A program made the position numbers and the translations under genes. A stretch of 64,000 bases of DNA from Bdellovibrionales bacterium (GTDB lineage: Bacteria > Bdellovibrionota > UBA1018). The stretch lies in NCBI GenBank assembly GCA_018266355.1, contig JAFEAP010000027.1, positions 1-64,000 of the forward strand. Direction: 5' to 3'. Shown here piece after piece: positions 7,685-14,921 of this stretch. Positions within the stretch are counted from its first letter, which is position 1, and each line of letters opens with the position of its first letter. Under the pieces are notes generated by a model. The model searched no databases and was not told the DNA's origin. It was given only the letters and a program-made list of their open reading frames with translations.

Positions 7685-8864
7685 AGATCGAGTCCATCGC
7701 CGATCCCGATTGGGCCCAGTCGTAGCGGGATTGGACCATGCGGCGCCCGTTCTCCGAGAGCGAAGCGCGAAAGCCCGGTTCGCGAGCGATTCGCAGAACG
7801 AGCGACGCGAACTCGTCCGGCTTTTCGGCGATGCAGACGTCGACGAGCGGTTTCAGGAAGAGCCCGTCCGCGCCGCGGCCGGTGGTGACGACCGGCACTC
7901 CGGCCGCCATCGACTCGAGGATGTGGATGCGGTTCCCGCGCCCGTACCGAAGCGGAAAGACGGTTGCCACCGAATCGCGGAGTTGGTCGACGAGTTCTTC
8001 GTTCCGGGAGTAGGCCCTGAAATCGAACTGCGGGAATTTCTCGGCCAGGCCTTCCATCCCGCGCGCTTGGCTGTGGATTTGGATGATGGGCTTCTCGTTT
8101 TTCAGCGCGCTCGAAAGCCGCGGAAGGAGTTCGTCGCGGATCCATTCGACGGCGTGAAGGTTCGGCTGGTAGTCGAGGTCGCCGATGAAGGAGAGACGGA
8201 GGCTGCCGAGCGCCTTCGTGCGATTCGGATCGGAGGCGCCGAGGTAGTTCTTCGTATCGATCGCGAAAGGAACGACCTGGCACTTCGAGTCCGGCGCGAG
8301 TTTTTCCATCCGGGAGGCGTCGATCGGAGAAGCGGTGACGACGAGGTCGGCGGTGGTGCTGAGTTTCTTTTCGTAGAACGCGCACTGCGCGGCGGTCACG
8401 CCCTGGGGCCAATAGCGCATTTTCGTGAAAGCATTGTCGAGGAGCAGGTCGCTCTCGACTTGGTGCTCGTCGAGGATCGAAAAGCACCCGAGCTTTCGCG
8501 CGAGCCCCATGTACTTTCCCATGCGGAGGCGCGAGAGCCAAACGAGGTCGCCCGGCTTCGCGCGCGACTTCAAGGTCGACTCGATCGAATGCGAGTAGCC
8601 CTTCGCGAAATGGGGGCGAACGACGTCGAGCGGGAAAGTGAAGAGGTTCATCCCGTCGAGGGGATGGCAGGAGACGCTGACGTTCGCGCCGAATTGCGCC
8701 TCGGCCGCGGCTTGGATCGCGGGCGTATCGGTTTGGTCCGAGATGCAGAGCACTTCGACGGGCAACCGCTGCGCGAGCAGCGAAATGATCTGGGCGTCGC
8801 GGATACGGCGGGCGCCCACGACGGGCACCGGTCGACCGCTCGTAAGGAAGAAAGCTTTCCTCAT
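7650..8864 (-). CDS. GT4-type glycosyltransferase
   Basis: This encodes 404 residues from the ATG at 8864 (an in-frame TTG precedes it by one codon). The C-terminal half has the GT-B nucleotide-sugar fold: SFIGDLDYQPN at the domain start, and later FPLRYGRGNRIHILESMAAGVPVVTT, the usual E-x7-E type donor-binding region. The N-terminal part resembles the acceptor domain of sugar transferases that act on envelope polysaccharides. It is a lone gene facing dedA with a 35-nt tail-to-tail overlap, so the acceptor cannot be inferred. Confidence 0.85.
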   Translation of the reverse strand: MRKAFFLTSGRPVPVVGARRIRDAQIISLLAQRLPVEVLCISDQTDTPAIQAAAEAQFGANVSVSCHPLDGMNLFTFPLDVVRPHFAKGYSHSIESTLKSRAKPGDLVWLSRLRMGKYMGLARKLGCFSILDEHQVESDLLLDNAFTKMRYWPQGVTAAQCAFYEKKLSTTADLVVTASPIDASRMEKLAPDSKCQVVPFAIDTKNYLGASDPNRTKALGSLRLSFIGDLDYQPNLHAVEWIRDELLPRLSSALKNEKPIIQIHSQARGMEGLAEKFPQFDFRAYSRNEELVDQLRDSVATVFPLRYGRGNRIHILESMAAGVPVVTTGRGADGLFLKPLVDVCIAEKPDEFASLVLRIAREPGFRASLSENGRRMVQSRYDWAQSGSAMDSIFTKLGISASKP

Positions 8865-8901
8865 CAAATGAGTTTAGCGCCAACTTCGGGTCGGGCGCCA
8901 G

Positions 8902-9069
8902 TGTGCGGTGGGGAATACCCCGACGGCGGATCCCGGGCTAAGCCCCGCCAAAAGCCTCAGACAAACCCCCGATCGGCCTGCGGGCCGACGGGGGCAACTC
9001 GTTTTTGGCGGGGCTTAGCCCGGGATCCGCCTTCAGGTAATTCCCACGGCGGTGGCCGAAACTCCGCAC
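8902..9069. repeat. Nested fold-back element A (layered inverted repeats)
   Basis: The arms at 8925-8953 and 9003-9031 are perfectly complementary over 29 bp. Inside is a second stem (8966-8978 with 8983-8994, one bulged A). Between the two stems are unpaired segments CTCAGACA (8956-8963) and CAACTCG (8995-9001). Weaker outer layers extend the structure: GGGAAT 8911-8916 with ATTCCC 9040-9045, and GTGCGG 8903-8908 with CCGCAC 9064-9069. It lies between the transaldolase stop and the glycosyltransferase start. The 365-bp gap 8865-9229 holds this and element B and no gene. Confidence 0.8.
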
Positions 9070-9118
9070 TAGACGCGATTGAAGCGTTCGGAGGATTTCA
9101 AAACGCATCGAGGAGCGC

Positions 9119-9226
9119 GGTGGGGTGGGGGTGCCTTGGCGAGCGCGAAAAACGAGTTGCCCCCGGCGCAGCCGGGGGGGTGTCTGAGTTTTTTCGCGCT
9201 CGCCAAGGCGCCCTCGCCCGACCACC
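9119..9226. repeat. Nested fold-back element B (same core as A, opposite orientation)
   Basis: The outer arms 9133-9152 and 9190-9209 are perfectly complementary over 20 bp. The inner stem is 9160-9167 with 9171-9178 around GCA. Extra pairing GGTGG/CCACC lies at 9119-9123/9222-9226. The unpaired segments ACGAGTTG (9152-9159) and TGTCTGAG (9181-9188) are the reverse complements of the ones in element A, so B is the same element type, inverted. The outer-stem sequence is unrelated to that of A. It starts 4 nt after the transaldolase stop, so it may also act as its 3' end. Confidence 0.8.
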
Positions 9227-9229
9227 GAC

Positions 9230-9973
9230 CTAGAGCTTGAATCCCGCCGCCTCGGAGTCCTTCTTGAAGGTCTGGACGGTGTCGAGGCTCAGCGCTTCGG
9301 CGGTCTTCCCGAAACCGGAGTGGAGTTTCTTGATGATGTCGGCCGGCGCGGTGATGATGTGGCAGCCCATCTGCTCGGCTTGGACGATATTGTACACTTC
9401 GCGCGTGGAGGCCCAGAGGAGCTCGACGTCCGGACCGGCTGCGCGGCAGAGTTCGAGCGACGCTTTCATAAGCGGCATCGGATCGACGCCCGTATCGGCG
9501 AGGCGTCCCGCGAAAACCGAGACGAAAGCCGGCGCGCCGCCCTTCACGGCGTCGCAGGTGCCTTTCACTTGGTCGACGGTGAAGAGGGCGGTGATGTTCA
9601 GCTTCACTCCCGAGTGGGAAAGTTCCTTCACGAGCGGCAGGCAGGATTCGCCCTTCGAGTTCGTGATCGGGATTTTCACGTACACATTCTTTCCCCAAGT
9701 CTTGATCTCGAGGGCCTGACGGCGCATTTCCGCGATCTCGTCGGCGAAGACCTCGAAGGAAATCGGTTTTTCGGTGACGTGGGTGAGGATCTCTTTGCAG
9801 TAGCCGCGGTAATCGGTTACCCCGGCCTTCCGCATGAGCGACGGGTTCGTCGTCATGCCGGCGATCTTCGGGTTTCCGTTCATCTCGAGAAGGGACGCCC
9901 GGTCGGCGCCGTCGGAGAAGATCTTGATCTTGCTTTGAAAGGTGTACGGGGACTGGACAGGCGACGAATTCAT
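9230..9973 (-). CDS. Transaldolase family protein
   Basis: This encodes 247 residues from the ATG at 9973; longer in-frame starts exist but run into the promoter region. IFSDGAD at 18-24, MTTNPSLMRKAG at 40-51 and NVYVKIPIT at 96-104 mark the single-domain TIM-barrel transaldolase/fructose-6-phosphate aldolase family. Lys100 is the expected Schiff-base residue. STREVYNI near 190 and HIITAPADIIKKL near 210 match the C-terminal phosphate-binding blocks. It either exchanges dihydroxyacetone units in the pentose phosphate pathway or acts as an aldolase. The length is between the TalC/Fsa and TalB classes. Confidence 0.87.
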   Translation of the reverse strand: MNSSPVQSPYTFQSKIKIFSDGADRASLLEMNGNPKIAGMTTNPSLMRKAGVTDYRGYCKEILTHVTEKPISFEVFADEIAEMRRQALEIKTWGKNVYVKIPITNSKGESCLPLVKELSHSGVKLNITALFTVDQVKGTCDAVKGGAPAFVSVFAGRLADTGVDPMPLMKASLELCRAAGPDVELLWASTREVYNIVQAEQMGCHIITAPADIIKKLHSGFGKTAEALSLDTVQTFKKDSEAAGFKL

Positions 9974-10077
9974 GTTCAGGGGTTTATGTCTAAGTCGTTG
10001 AAACGTCAAAGAAATATTAATTTCATGACCCATGCGTCTTTGTTGACACATTTAGTCAGGTACTGCAGACTCTTCTT

Positions 10078-10839
10078 ATGGGAGCAATGAAGGCAAACAA
10101 GGTGGGAACGGATCTGATGAAGGCGGCGCTCGTCGCCGTCGTCGCGCTGGTGAGCACCGGCTGCGGCAAGGTCCTGAAACAGAAAGAGTTTGAAGGCCTT
10201 TCCTGCGGCGCTTCCGACCAAGTCAAATCCTTCATGAACCCGATGGACGCGACCATCGTGCAGACCGTCACGATCGACCCGAATTTCAGCGCTTTGGAAA
10301 TCGCGAAGATCCAATCCGCGATCGACACCTGGAACGTCGAAGGCGTCCGTTCGACCGGCCACGAAATTTTCCGCGCCCAGGTCCTCTCCGTTTCGGCCCA
10401 GTCCGTCCCGTCCAACGCCCAGGACTGCGGCTTCCCGGGCGCGTCGGGAGCGTTTTCGATCGTGAAAGTCACGAGCAGCTCGACCTGGACGAACCTCGGC
10501 TTCACGGCGAGCAACCCGGGCGTCACCATCCGTTGCGCCTCCGGCTCGGAATACGCCGAAAAACAGGTCGTCCTCTTGAACACGACGAACATGGCTTCGA
10601 TGCCGAATATCTTCGAGAGCGTGATCCTCCACGAACTCGGCCACGCGATCGGCCTCGATCACTCCTGCGACATGACGAATTCGAAGATTCCGGGCTTCGC
10701 CGGCTGTTCGGCCGCCGGGACCGACCCGTCCTATATCGAAGCCGTGATGTACCCTTACGTGAGCGCGACGAACACTAAGGAAGACCTCCGCCGGAATGAC
10801 GAAGAGCGGGCGACTTGTGCTTTGAATTATCGCCCGTAA
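10078..10839 (+). CDS. Matrixin-like zinc metalloprotease lipoprotein
   Basis: This encodes 253 residues. The signal ends in LVSTGC, lipidating Cys29 in this numbering. The metzincin zinc motif HELGHAIGLDHS has ligands His185, His189 and His195 and catalytic Glu186. VMYPY about 35 residues later supplies the Met-turn, so it should be an active cell-surface endopeptidase. Start codons at 10078, 10087 and 10117 are all in frame; the last would give the tidiest lipoprotein signal. A TTGACA box at 10043-10048 is a candidate -35. The gene is divergent from the transaldolase. Confidence 0.88.
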   Translation: MGAMKANKVGTDLMKAALVAVVALVSTGCGKVLKQKEFEGLSCGASDQVKSFMNPMDATIVQTVTIDPNFSALEIAKIQSAIDTWNVEGVRSTGHEIFRAQVLSVSAQSVPSNAQDCGFPGASGAFSIVKVTSSSTWTNLGFTASNPGVTIRCASGSEYAEKQVVLLNTTNMASMPNIFESVILHELGHAIGLDHSCDMTNSKIPGFAGCSAAGTDPSYIEAVMYPYVSATNTKEDLRRNDEERATCALNYRP

Positions 10840-10859
10840 GGCGCTAAACCCGGGCCTCC

Positions 10860-11504
10860 ATGAACCCGGCCCTGCCCTTGATCTTTTCCGCCGCCTTCGT
10901 CGGCTTCGTGCATTCGCTCTCGCCCGGGCATTGGCTGCCCGTCGTCTTGATGGTGAAGGCGCGAAAGTGGGACCTCGCGGCCGCCGCCTTCGGCGCGCTC
11001 GTCGCGGCGAGCGGGCACATCTTCGTTTCCGTCGGACTCGGGTTCGTCGGACTTTTCGTCGGCAAACAGTTTTTCGGGCCGAACCTCCACGAAGTCGAGG
11101 AGCACGCCGGACTGATCCTGATCGCGTTCGGCCTGATCTACGCGATCTATTCCCGCTACCATCACCGTCACTGCCACGGCCACGAGCACCACGGCCCCGA
11201 CCCGCGCGCGAGCGGGAAAGCGCCCTACGTCTTCCTCTTCAGCCTCGGATTCTCGCCCTGCTTCGCCGTGCTGCCGGTCTTCGGCGCCGCGATCGGCGCG
11301 GGTTCGGCGATCCTGCTCGGATCGATGGCGGCCTTCGCGCTCGGAGTGCTCGCGGCGCTCGTCGGCGGAAGCCTCCTCGTCTCCCGGGGCCTCGTGAAGC
11401 TCGATCATCCGATTTTCGAGCACCACGGGGACCTCATCACGGGGTTAGGCGTGGCGGCGATGGGCTTGCTCCTGGTTTTCTTCCCTCATCACCACACCGG
11501 TTAA
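10860..11504 (+). CDS. NicO/RcnA-like membrane transporter
   Basis: This encodes 214 residues with about six hydrophobic segments. The first helix carries VHSLSPGHW, resembling the H-x-x-x-PGH metal-handling motif of the NicO (RcnA, UreH, HupE-like) families. A histidine-rich cytoplasmic loop, YHHRHCHGHEHHGPD near residue 97, and a terminal PHHHTG are typical of nickel/cobalt exporters. The likely role is efflux or uptake of a divalent metal; the ion is not determined. It is followed at 3 nt by the FmdB-like gene, so the two are co-transcribed. Confidence 0.72.
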   Translation: MNPALPLIFSAAFVGFVHSLSPGHWLPVVLMVKARKWDLAAAAFGALVAASGHIFVSVGLGFVGLFVGKQFFGPNLHEVEEHAGLILIAFGLIYAIYSRYHHRHCHGHEHHGPDPRASGKAPYVFLFSLGFSPCFAVLPVFGAAIGAGSAILLGSMAAFALGVLAALVGGSLLVSRGLVKLDHPIFEHHGDLITGLGVAAMGLLLVFFPHHHTG

Positions 11505-11507
11505 GCG

Positions 11508-11753
11508 ATGCCTGTTTACGAATACCTCTGCGAAGCGTGCGGAAAGTCCCAGGAAGTCATCCAGAAATTCTCGGATGCGCCTCTCGTCGATTGCGAGCTT
11601 TGCGGAAAGAAGGGCGCGCTTAAGAAGCAGATGTCGCTTTCGTCGTTCGCGCTGAAAGGCAGCGGATGGTATTCGACCGATTATAAAAAATCGTCCAAGC
11701 CGGATTCGAGCGGCGGCTCCTCCGGTGGAAGCTCGGGAGGAAAATCCGAATGA
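11508..11753 (+). CDS. FmdB-family zinc ribbon protein
   Basis: This encodes 81 residues. It opens with MPVYEYLCEACG and has a second CxxC (CELCGKKG) about 20 residues later, giving the four-cysteine zinc ribbon of the FmdB regulatory-protein family. The tail is a Ser/Gly-rich low-complexity stretch, also common in this family. No biochemical role is firmly known. The stop overlaps the start of the next gene (ATGA), indicating translational coupling. Confidence 0.9.
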   Translation: MPVYEYLCEACGKSQEVIQKFSDAPLVDCELCGKKGALKKQMSLSSFALKGSGWYSTDYKKSSKPDSSGGSSGGSSGGKSE

Positions 11754-12505
11754 AGTCCCGCTCGCCGTTTCTCGTCGCGTCGCTCGCGCTCCTCGGGCTC
11801 TTCGCCTGCGCCTCGTCCGTTCCGGCGCCGATTCCCGCGCCGGTCCCGTCCTCGGAAAGCCCCCCGGGTTACGTGATCCACCCGGCGCCGAAACCCCCGA
11901 AATACATTTCCGCCGACCTCTTCGAGGAGTTCAAACGGAAGATCGTACACCCGCCGAAACCGGGAAGCCGCGCCCAGAAATCCGACGAAGCCGAGCTTTT
12001 CAAGCTCCAGAAAGAACGCACGGCCGCGGACTGCGAGCGTGCGGCCGACGAGGTGAAGATCGATCTCGAGAGCTTCATGGGCGAGTCCAAACCGATCTTG
12101 AGCGAAGCGGAACTTCGCGAGCTCCGGGTCGCGTTTCGCCAGTTCCTGAACGACGCGGACTATTACGTGCAGAAACTCAAGGTCGCTTTCCCGCGCGATC
12201 GGCCCTTCGTTTACCTGAAGGGAATCGAACCCTGCATCGCGAAGGAAGTGACGAAGTCCTACCCGAGCGGGCACGCCGCGATTTCCCGCCTCTACGCGAG
12301 AATCCTCGGCGAGCTCATCCCCCAGGAAAAACGCCGGTTCCTCGAACTCGCCGATTCCTTCGGACGCGACCGCGTTCTCGGGGGCGTCCATCATCCGACC
12401 GACATCCTCGCCGGAAAACAGCTCGGTGACCTCGTCTATTCGAAGCTTCGGAAGTCGCCCGAATATCGGAAATGGGTGAAAGAGTTTTTTACGCCGAAGC
12501 GCTGA
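11750..12505 (+). CDS. PAP2 class A acid phosphatase lipoprotein
   Basis: This encodes 251 residues. The signal ends LGLFAC (lipidated Cys20), followed by a Pro-rich spacer. The phosphatase motifs are complete: K-x6-RP at Lys144-Arg151-Pro152, PSGH at 172-175, and R-x5-H-x3-D at Arg208, His214, Asp218. This places it with non-specific class A acid phosphatases of the PAP2 superfamily rather than lipid phosphatases with six helices. It should face the periplasm and release phosphate from organic esters. It overlaps fmdB by 4 nt. Confidence 0.88.
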   Translation: MKSRSPFLVASLALLGLFACASSVPAPIPAPVPSSESPPGYVIHPAPKPPKYISADLFEEFKRKIVHPPKPGSRAQKSDEAELFKLQKERTAADCERAADEVKIDLESFMGESKPILSEAELRELRVAFRQFLNDADYYVQKLKVAFPRDRPFVYLKGIEPCIAKEVTKSYPSGHAAISRLYARILGELIPQEKRRFLELADSFGRDRVLGGVHHPTDILAGKQLGDLVYSKLRKSPEYRKWVKEFFTPKR

Positions 12506-12518
12506 TCACTGGAGGCGT

Positions 12519-12860
12519 TCAGCTCAGCGGCAGACCTTTTTCGAGGCAGATCGAATAGAGCAAATCGAAGGGGTACATCCCCGTCGAGTGGGCGTCCGAC
12601 CAGGCGATTTGAAGGGCGTAGCGGCCGACGGCGTTCACGCCGGTCGGACGGACATCGGGTTTCACGTTCTCCCGTTTCAAAGTTCGGACGCCGGTGTGCT
12701 CGTCCACGCAGTTCGCGCACGGGCAGTAGAACCGCAGCTCGAAGTAGGGGACGGCATAGGAAGCGCCGTTCGACCAGGCGAGGAGCATCTCGGTCGGGGA
12801 ATGGGGTTCGACCCGGTTCGGGATCGTCGTTTTATCGTAGGCGCGCGGGTTTTGGAGCAT
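12519..12860 (-). CDS. DUF971 (gamma-butyrobetaine hydroxylase-like N-terminal) protein
   Basis: This encodes 113 residues. The central block FYCPCANCVDEHTGVRTL gives three cysteines in a CxCxxC arrangement, the metal site of the DUF971 family, and YALQIAWSDAHSTGMYPFDLL is the conserved C-terminal block. Members stand alone or are fused to Mrp/ApbC iron-sulfur carriers, so a role in iron-sulfur handling is plausible but unproven. The gene converges on the PAP2 phosphatase gene with a 13-bp gap. Confidence 0.85.
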   Translation of the reverse strand: MLQNPRAYDKTTIPNRVEPHSPTEMLLAWSNGASYAVPYFELRFYCPCANCVDEHTGVRTLKRENVKPDVRPTGVNAVGRYALQIAWSDAHSTGMYPFDLLYSICLEKGLPLS

Positions 12861-12935
12861 GGCCCGACCTTAGCCTCTTTCCCGCCCCGCGAAAAGGGAA
12901 TGAAAAGCGGGGAAAATGGGAGTATTCCTCGGCCC

Positions 12936-14039
12936 ATGAAGAAACTTCGGGGCGCAGTCATCGGTTACGGGTTCATCTCCGGAAAAGGCCACATCCCGGC
13001 CTACCTCCAACGGAAGGACGTCGAAATCGTCGCCGTGGCCGACATTTGCGACGGGCGCCGGACGGAGGCCGCGAAGGTGCTGCCGGGTGTCCGAGTCTAT
13101 GCCGATTTCGAGACGCTGCTCGCGAAGGAAAAGGGCAACCTCGACTTCGTCGACATCTCGACTCCGCCTTGCGACCACGCTCGGATCGCGCACGCGGCGT
13201 TCGACGCCGGTTTGCACGTGCTTTGCGAAAAACCCCTCACGACCACGCTCGAGGAGGCGGCGAGCCTGCTCAAGCACGCGCGCGACGCGAAACGCGTCCT
13301 CTTCCCGTGCCATAACTACAAACACGCCCCGGTCGTGAAAACGATCCGCGAGATCATCGCCTCCGGCAAGATCGGCAAGGTCCGGTCCTTGAACCTTTCA
13401 ACCTACCGGAACACGCACGCGAAAGGCGTGACGGAGTGGAAGACCCACTGGCGCCGAGAGAAGAAGTATTCCGGCGGCGGCATCGCGATGGATCACGGTT
13501 CGCACACGTTCTACCTCACGTTCGACTGGCTCGCGGCTTATCCGACGGCGGTGACGGCGAAGATGACGAACCAGTCTCTGAACGCCCCTGCCGGGGCGAT
13601 GACGCCGAAATACGACACCGAAGATAATTTCACCTGCGTACTCACGTTCCCGACGGGGATCGCGAACGCGAACCTGACTTGGACCGCGGGTGTGCGGAAA
13701 GTGATCTATACCGTCCAGGGTGACCGGGGCGCGATCACGGTCGACGACGACGATCTCCAGCTCGCCACGATGGAGGCGACCGGCGGACCGGACGTCGCTC
13801 AGGGCGCGGTGAAATGGAACGTCGAGAAGCGCGTGATCCAGTCGAACTGGATGGACGCCTCGCACGTGTCCTGGTTCAATTCGATGTTCGATCAGTTCAT
13901 GACCGCGATCGAAACCGGCGACTACGTCGGAAAAGAAGCGAAGGAAGCCTACCTTTGCATCCAGGTCATTACGACCGCCTATCGTTCCGCCGAAGAGGGA
14001 TGCCGCGAGCTTCCTCTCGCGACCGAAGTGAACGTCTGA
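12936..14039 (+). CDS. Gfo/Idh/MocA family oxidoreductase
   Basis: This encodes 367 residues from the ATG at 12936; the frame is open further upstream, but that part is antisense to the DUF971 gene. AVIGYGFISGKGHIPAY is the Rossmann NAD(P) motif. CEKPLTTT near residue 95 is the family EKP signature, and GGGIAMDHGSHTFYL near 180 contains the acidic/histidine catalytic block of the GFO_IDH_MocA C-terminal domain. The family includes myo-inositol dehydrogenases, and inositol-phosphate synthase lies 0.9 kb downstream. The substrate cannot be read from sequence alone. Confidence 0.88.
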   Translation: MKKLRGAVIGYGFISGKGHIPAYLQRKDVEIVAVADICDGRRTEAAKVLPGVRVYADFETLLAKEKGNLDFVDISTPPCDHARIAHAAFDAGLHVLCEKPLTTTLEEAASLLKHARDAKRVLFPCHNYKHAPVVKTIREIIASGKIGKVRSLNLSTYRNTHAKGVTEWKTHWRREKKYSGGGIAMDHGSHTFYLTFDWLAAYPTAVTAKMTNQSLNAPAGAMTPKYDTEDNFTCVLTFPTGIANANLTWTAGVRKVIYTVQGDRGAITVDDDDLQLATMEATGGPDVAQGAVKWNVEKRVIQSNWMDASHVSWFNSMFDQFMTAIETGDYVGKEAKEAYLCIQVITTAYRSAEEGCRELPLATEVNV

Positions 14040-14103
14040 AACATCGCGGGCTCGAGTCAAAACCCTGACGAAAGAATCGCCCGGTTTGTGAAATCAGGTT
14101 CGG

Positions 14104-14140
14104 TCCCTCGGGATTACTCCCTTATGATGGGGGCGAGGGA
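14104..14140 (+). promoter_or_regulatory. Hairpin that pairs the ribosome binding site
   Basis: TCCCTCG at 14104-14110 pairs with CGAGGGA at 14134-14140. Inside, CTCCC at 14117-14121 pairs with the GGGGG at 14129-14133. The right arm contains the GAGGG ribosome site 5 nt before the ATG at 14146. The hairpin would therefore hide the site, as in RNA thermometers or translational switches. Confidence 0.4.
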
Positions 14141-14145
14141 TCTCT

Positions 14146-14736
14146 ATGAACAGGCTCGTCTCGGTCGTCGGTTTCGGTTTGCTGGTCGGCACGGCGGCGT
14201 TCGCCGGTAGCGGTCCGTTCGACGGGCTTACGCTCTCTCCGGGTCCGATGCTCGTCGATCACGTTTTCCAGGGGAGCAGTCCGCTTCTGGGTCGATCGAT
14301 TACGATGGAAAGCAAGGACACGAAGTTCGCGGTCCTTACGCCTTACTGTCGGATCAGTTTGGATCCGGGGGCCGGCGTCTGCTTTCGCGTCGCTGAAAAC
14401 GCGACGATCGTTTTCGAGAACGCATACGGCGATTCGAAAAAAAATCGAAGCGGCGCGACCGCGACCGTGAACGGAAATCAGGTCCCTTGCGGGGAATGGA
14501 ACGCGAATACCCCGTCTGAAAAGAGCAAACGCGGAACTCCCGCGACCGCGAAGTTGACCGTCGTTTGTTCGCGCGGGTCCGCGACGGAGAAAAAGTTCGT
14601 CTATTCGACGCTTTACGGGGTGTCGAGCGACTACCAGGGAAGCTACTCGACGACCGCGGGCGCGTTCCGTCCGCTCCAGACGGGTTCGAACCAGACGACG
14701 ATCGGTCCCGCGAAGACTTCGACGACTCCTCGGTAA
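14146..14736 (+). CDS. Exported protein of unknown function
   Basis: This encodes 196 residues. A signal peptide (1-20, ending AAFAGS) is followed by a Ser/Thr/Gly-rich mature region with four cysteines. It reads as a beta-rich secreted protein, and its C-terminus (PLQTGSNQTTIGPAKTSTTPR) is disordered. I do not recognise a family. A hairpin at 14104-14140 can cover its ribosome site. The next 185 bp, up to ino1, contain no gene that I can support. Confidence 0.65.
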   Translation: MNRLVSVVGFGLLVGTAAFAGSGPFDGLTLSPGPMLVDHVFQGSSPLLGRSITMESKDTKFAVLTPYCRISLDPGAGVCFRVAENATIVFENAYGDSKKNRSGATATVNGNQVPCGEWNANTPSEKSKRGTPATAKLTVVCSRGSATEKKFVYSTLYGVSSDYQGSYSTTAGAFRPLQTGSNQTTIGPAKTSTTPR

Positions 14737-14921
14737 AGACCTCGAAGGTACGGGAGAGCGATTAAAATAACGCTTCGCCCCATTTCTTGGGGATAGGCTC
14801 TGGTGGCGCATCTCGGGGGAATGGCCGCGAGCGTCGAATCGGTCTTGCGCGCCGAACGCCCGAGCAGTAAGACCAGTTATTCCGTATTTTCCGCCGAAAT
14901 CGGCACATGAAGGAGCCAATC

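Noticed and set aside
7710-9233. Plus-strand 507-codon frame
   Set aside because: Antisense of the GT4 glycosyltransferase, extending through both fold-back elements; Arg/Glu-rich translation without motifs.
10043-10071. TTGACA plus TACTGC/CAGACT as a sigma70 promoter for the matrixin-like gene
   Set aside because: The -35 is perfect, but no acceptable -10 occurs at 16-18 bp, so it is mentioned only as a candidate in the gene entry.
14690-14705. GGTTCGAACC-like T-loop sequence considered as part of a tRNA
   Set aside because: No cloverleaf partners upstream or downstream, and it is inside an exported-protein gene. No tRNA was found in the window.
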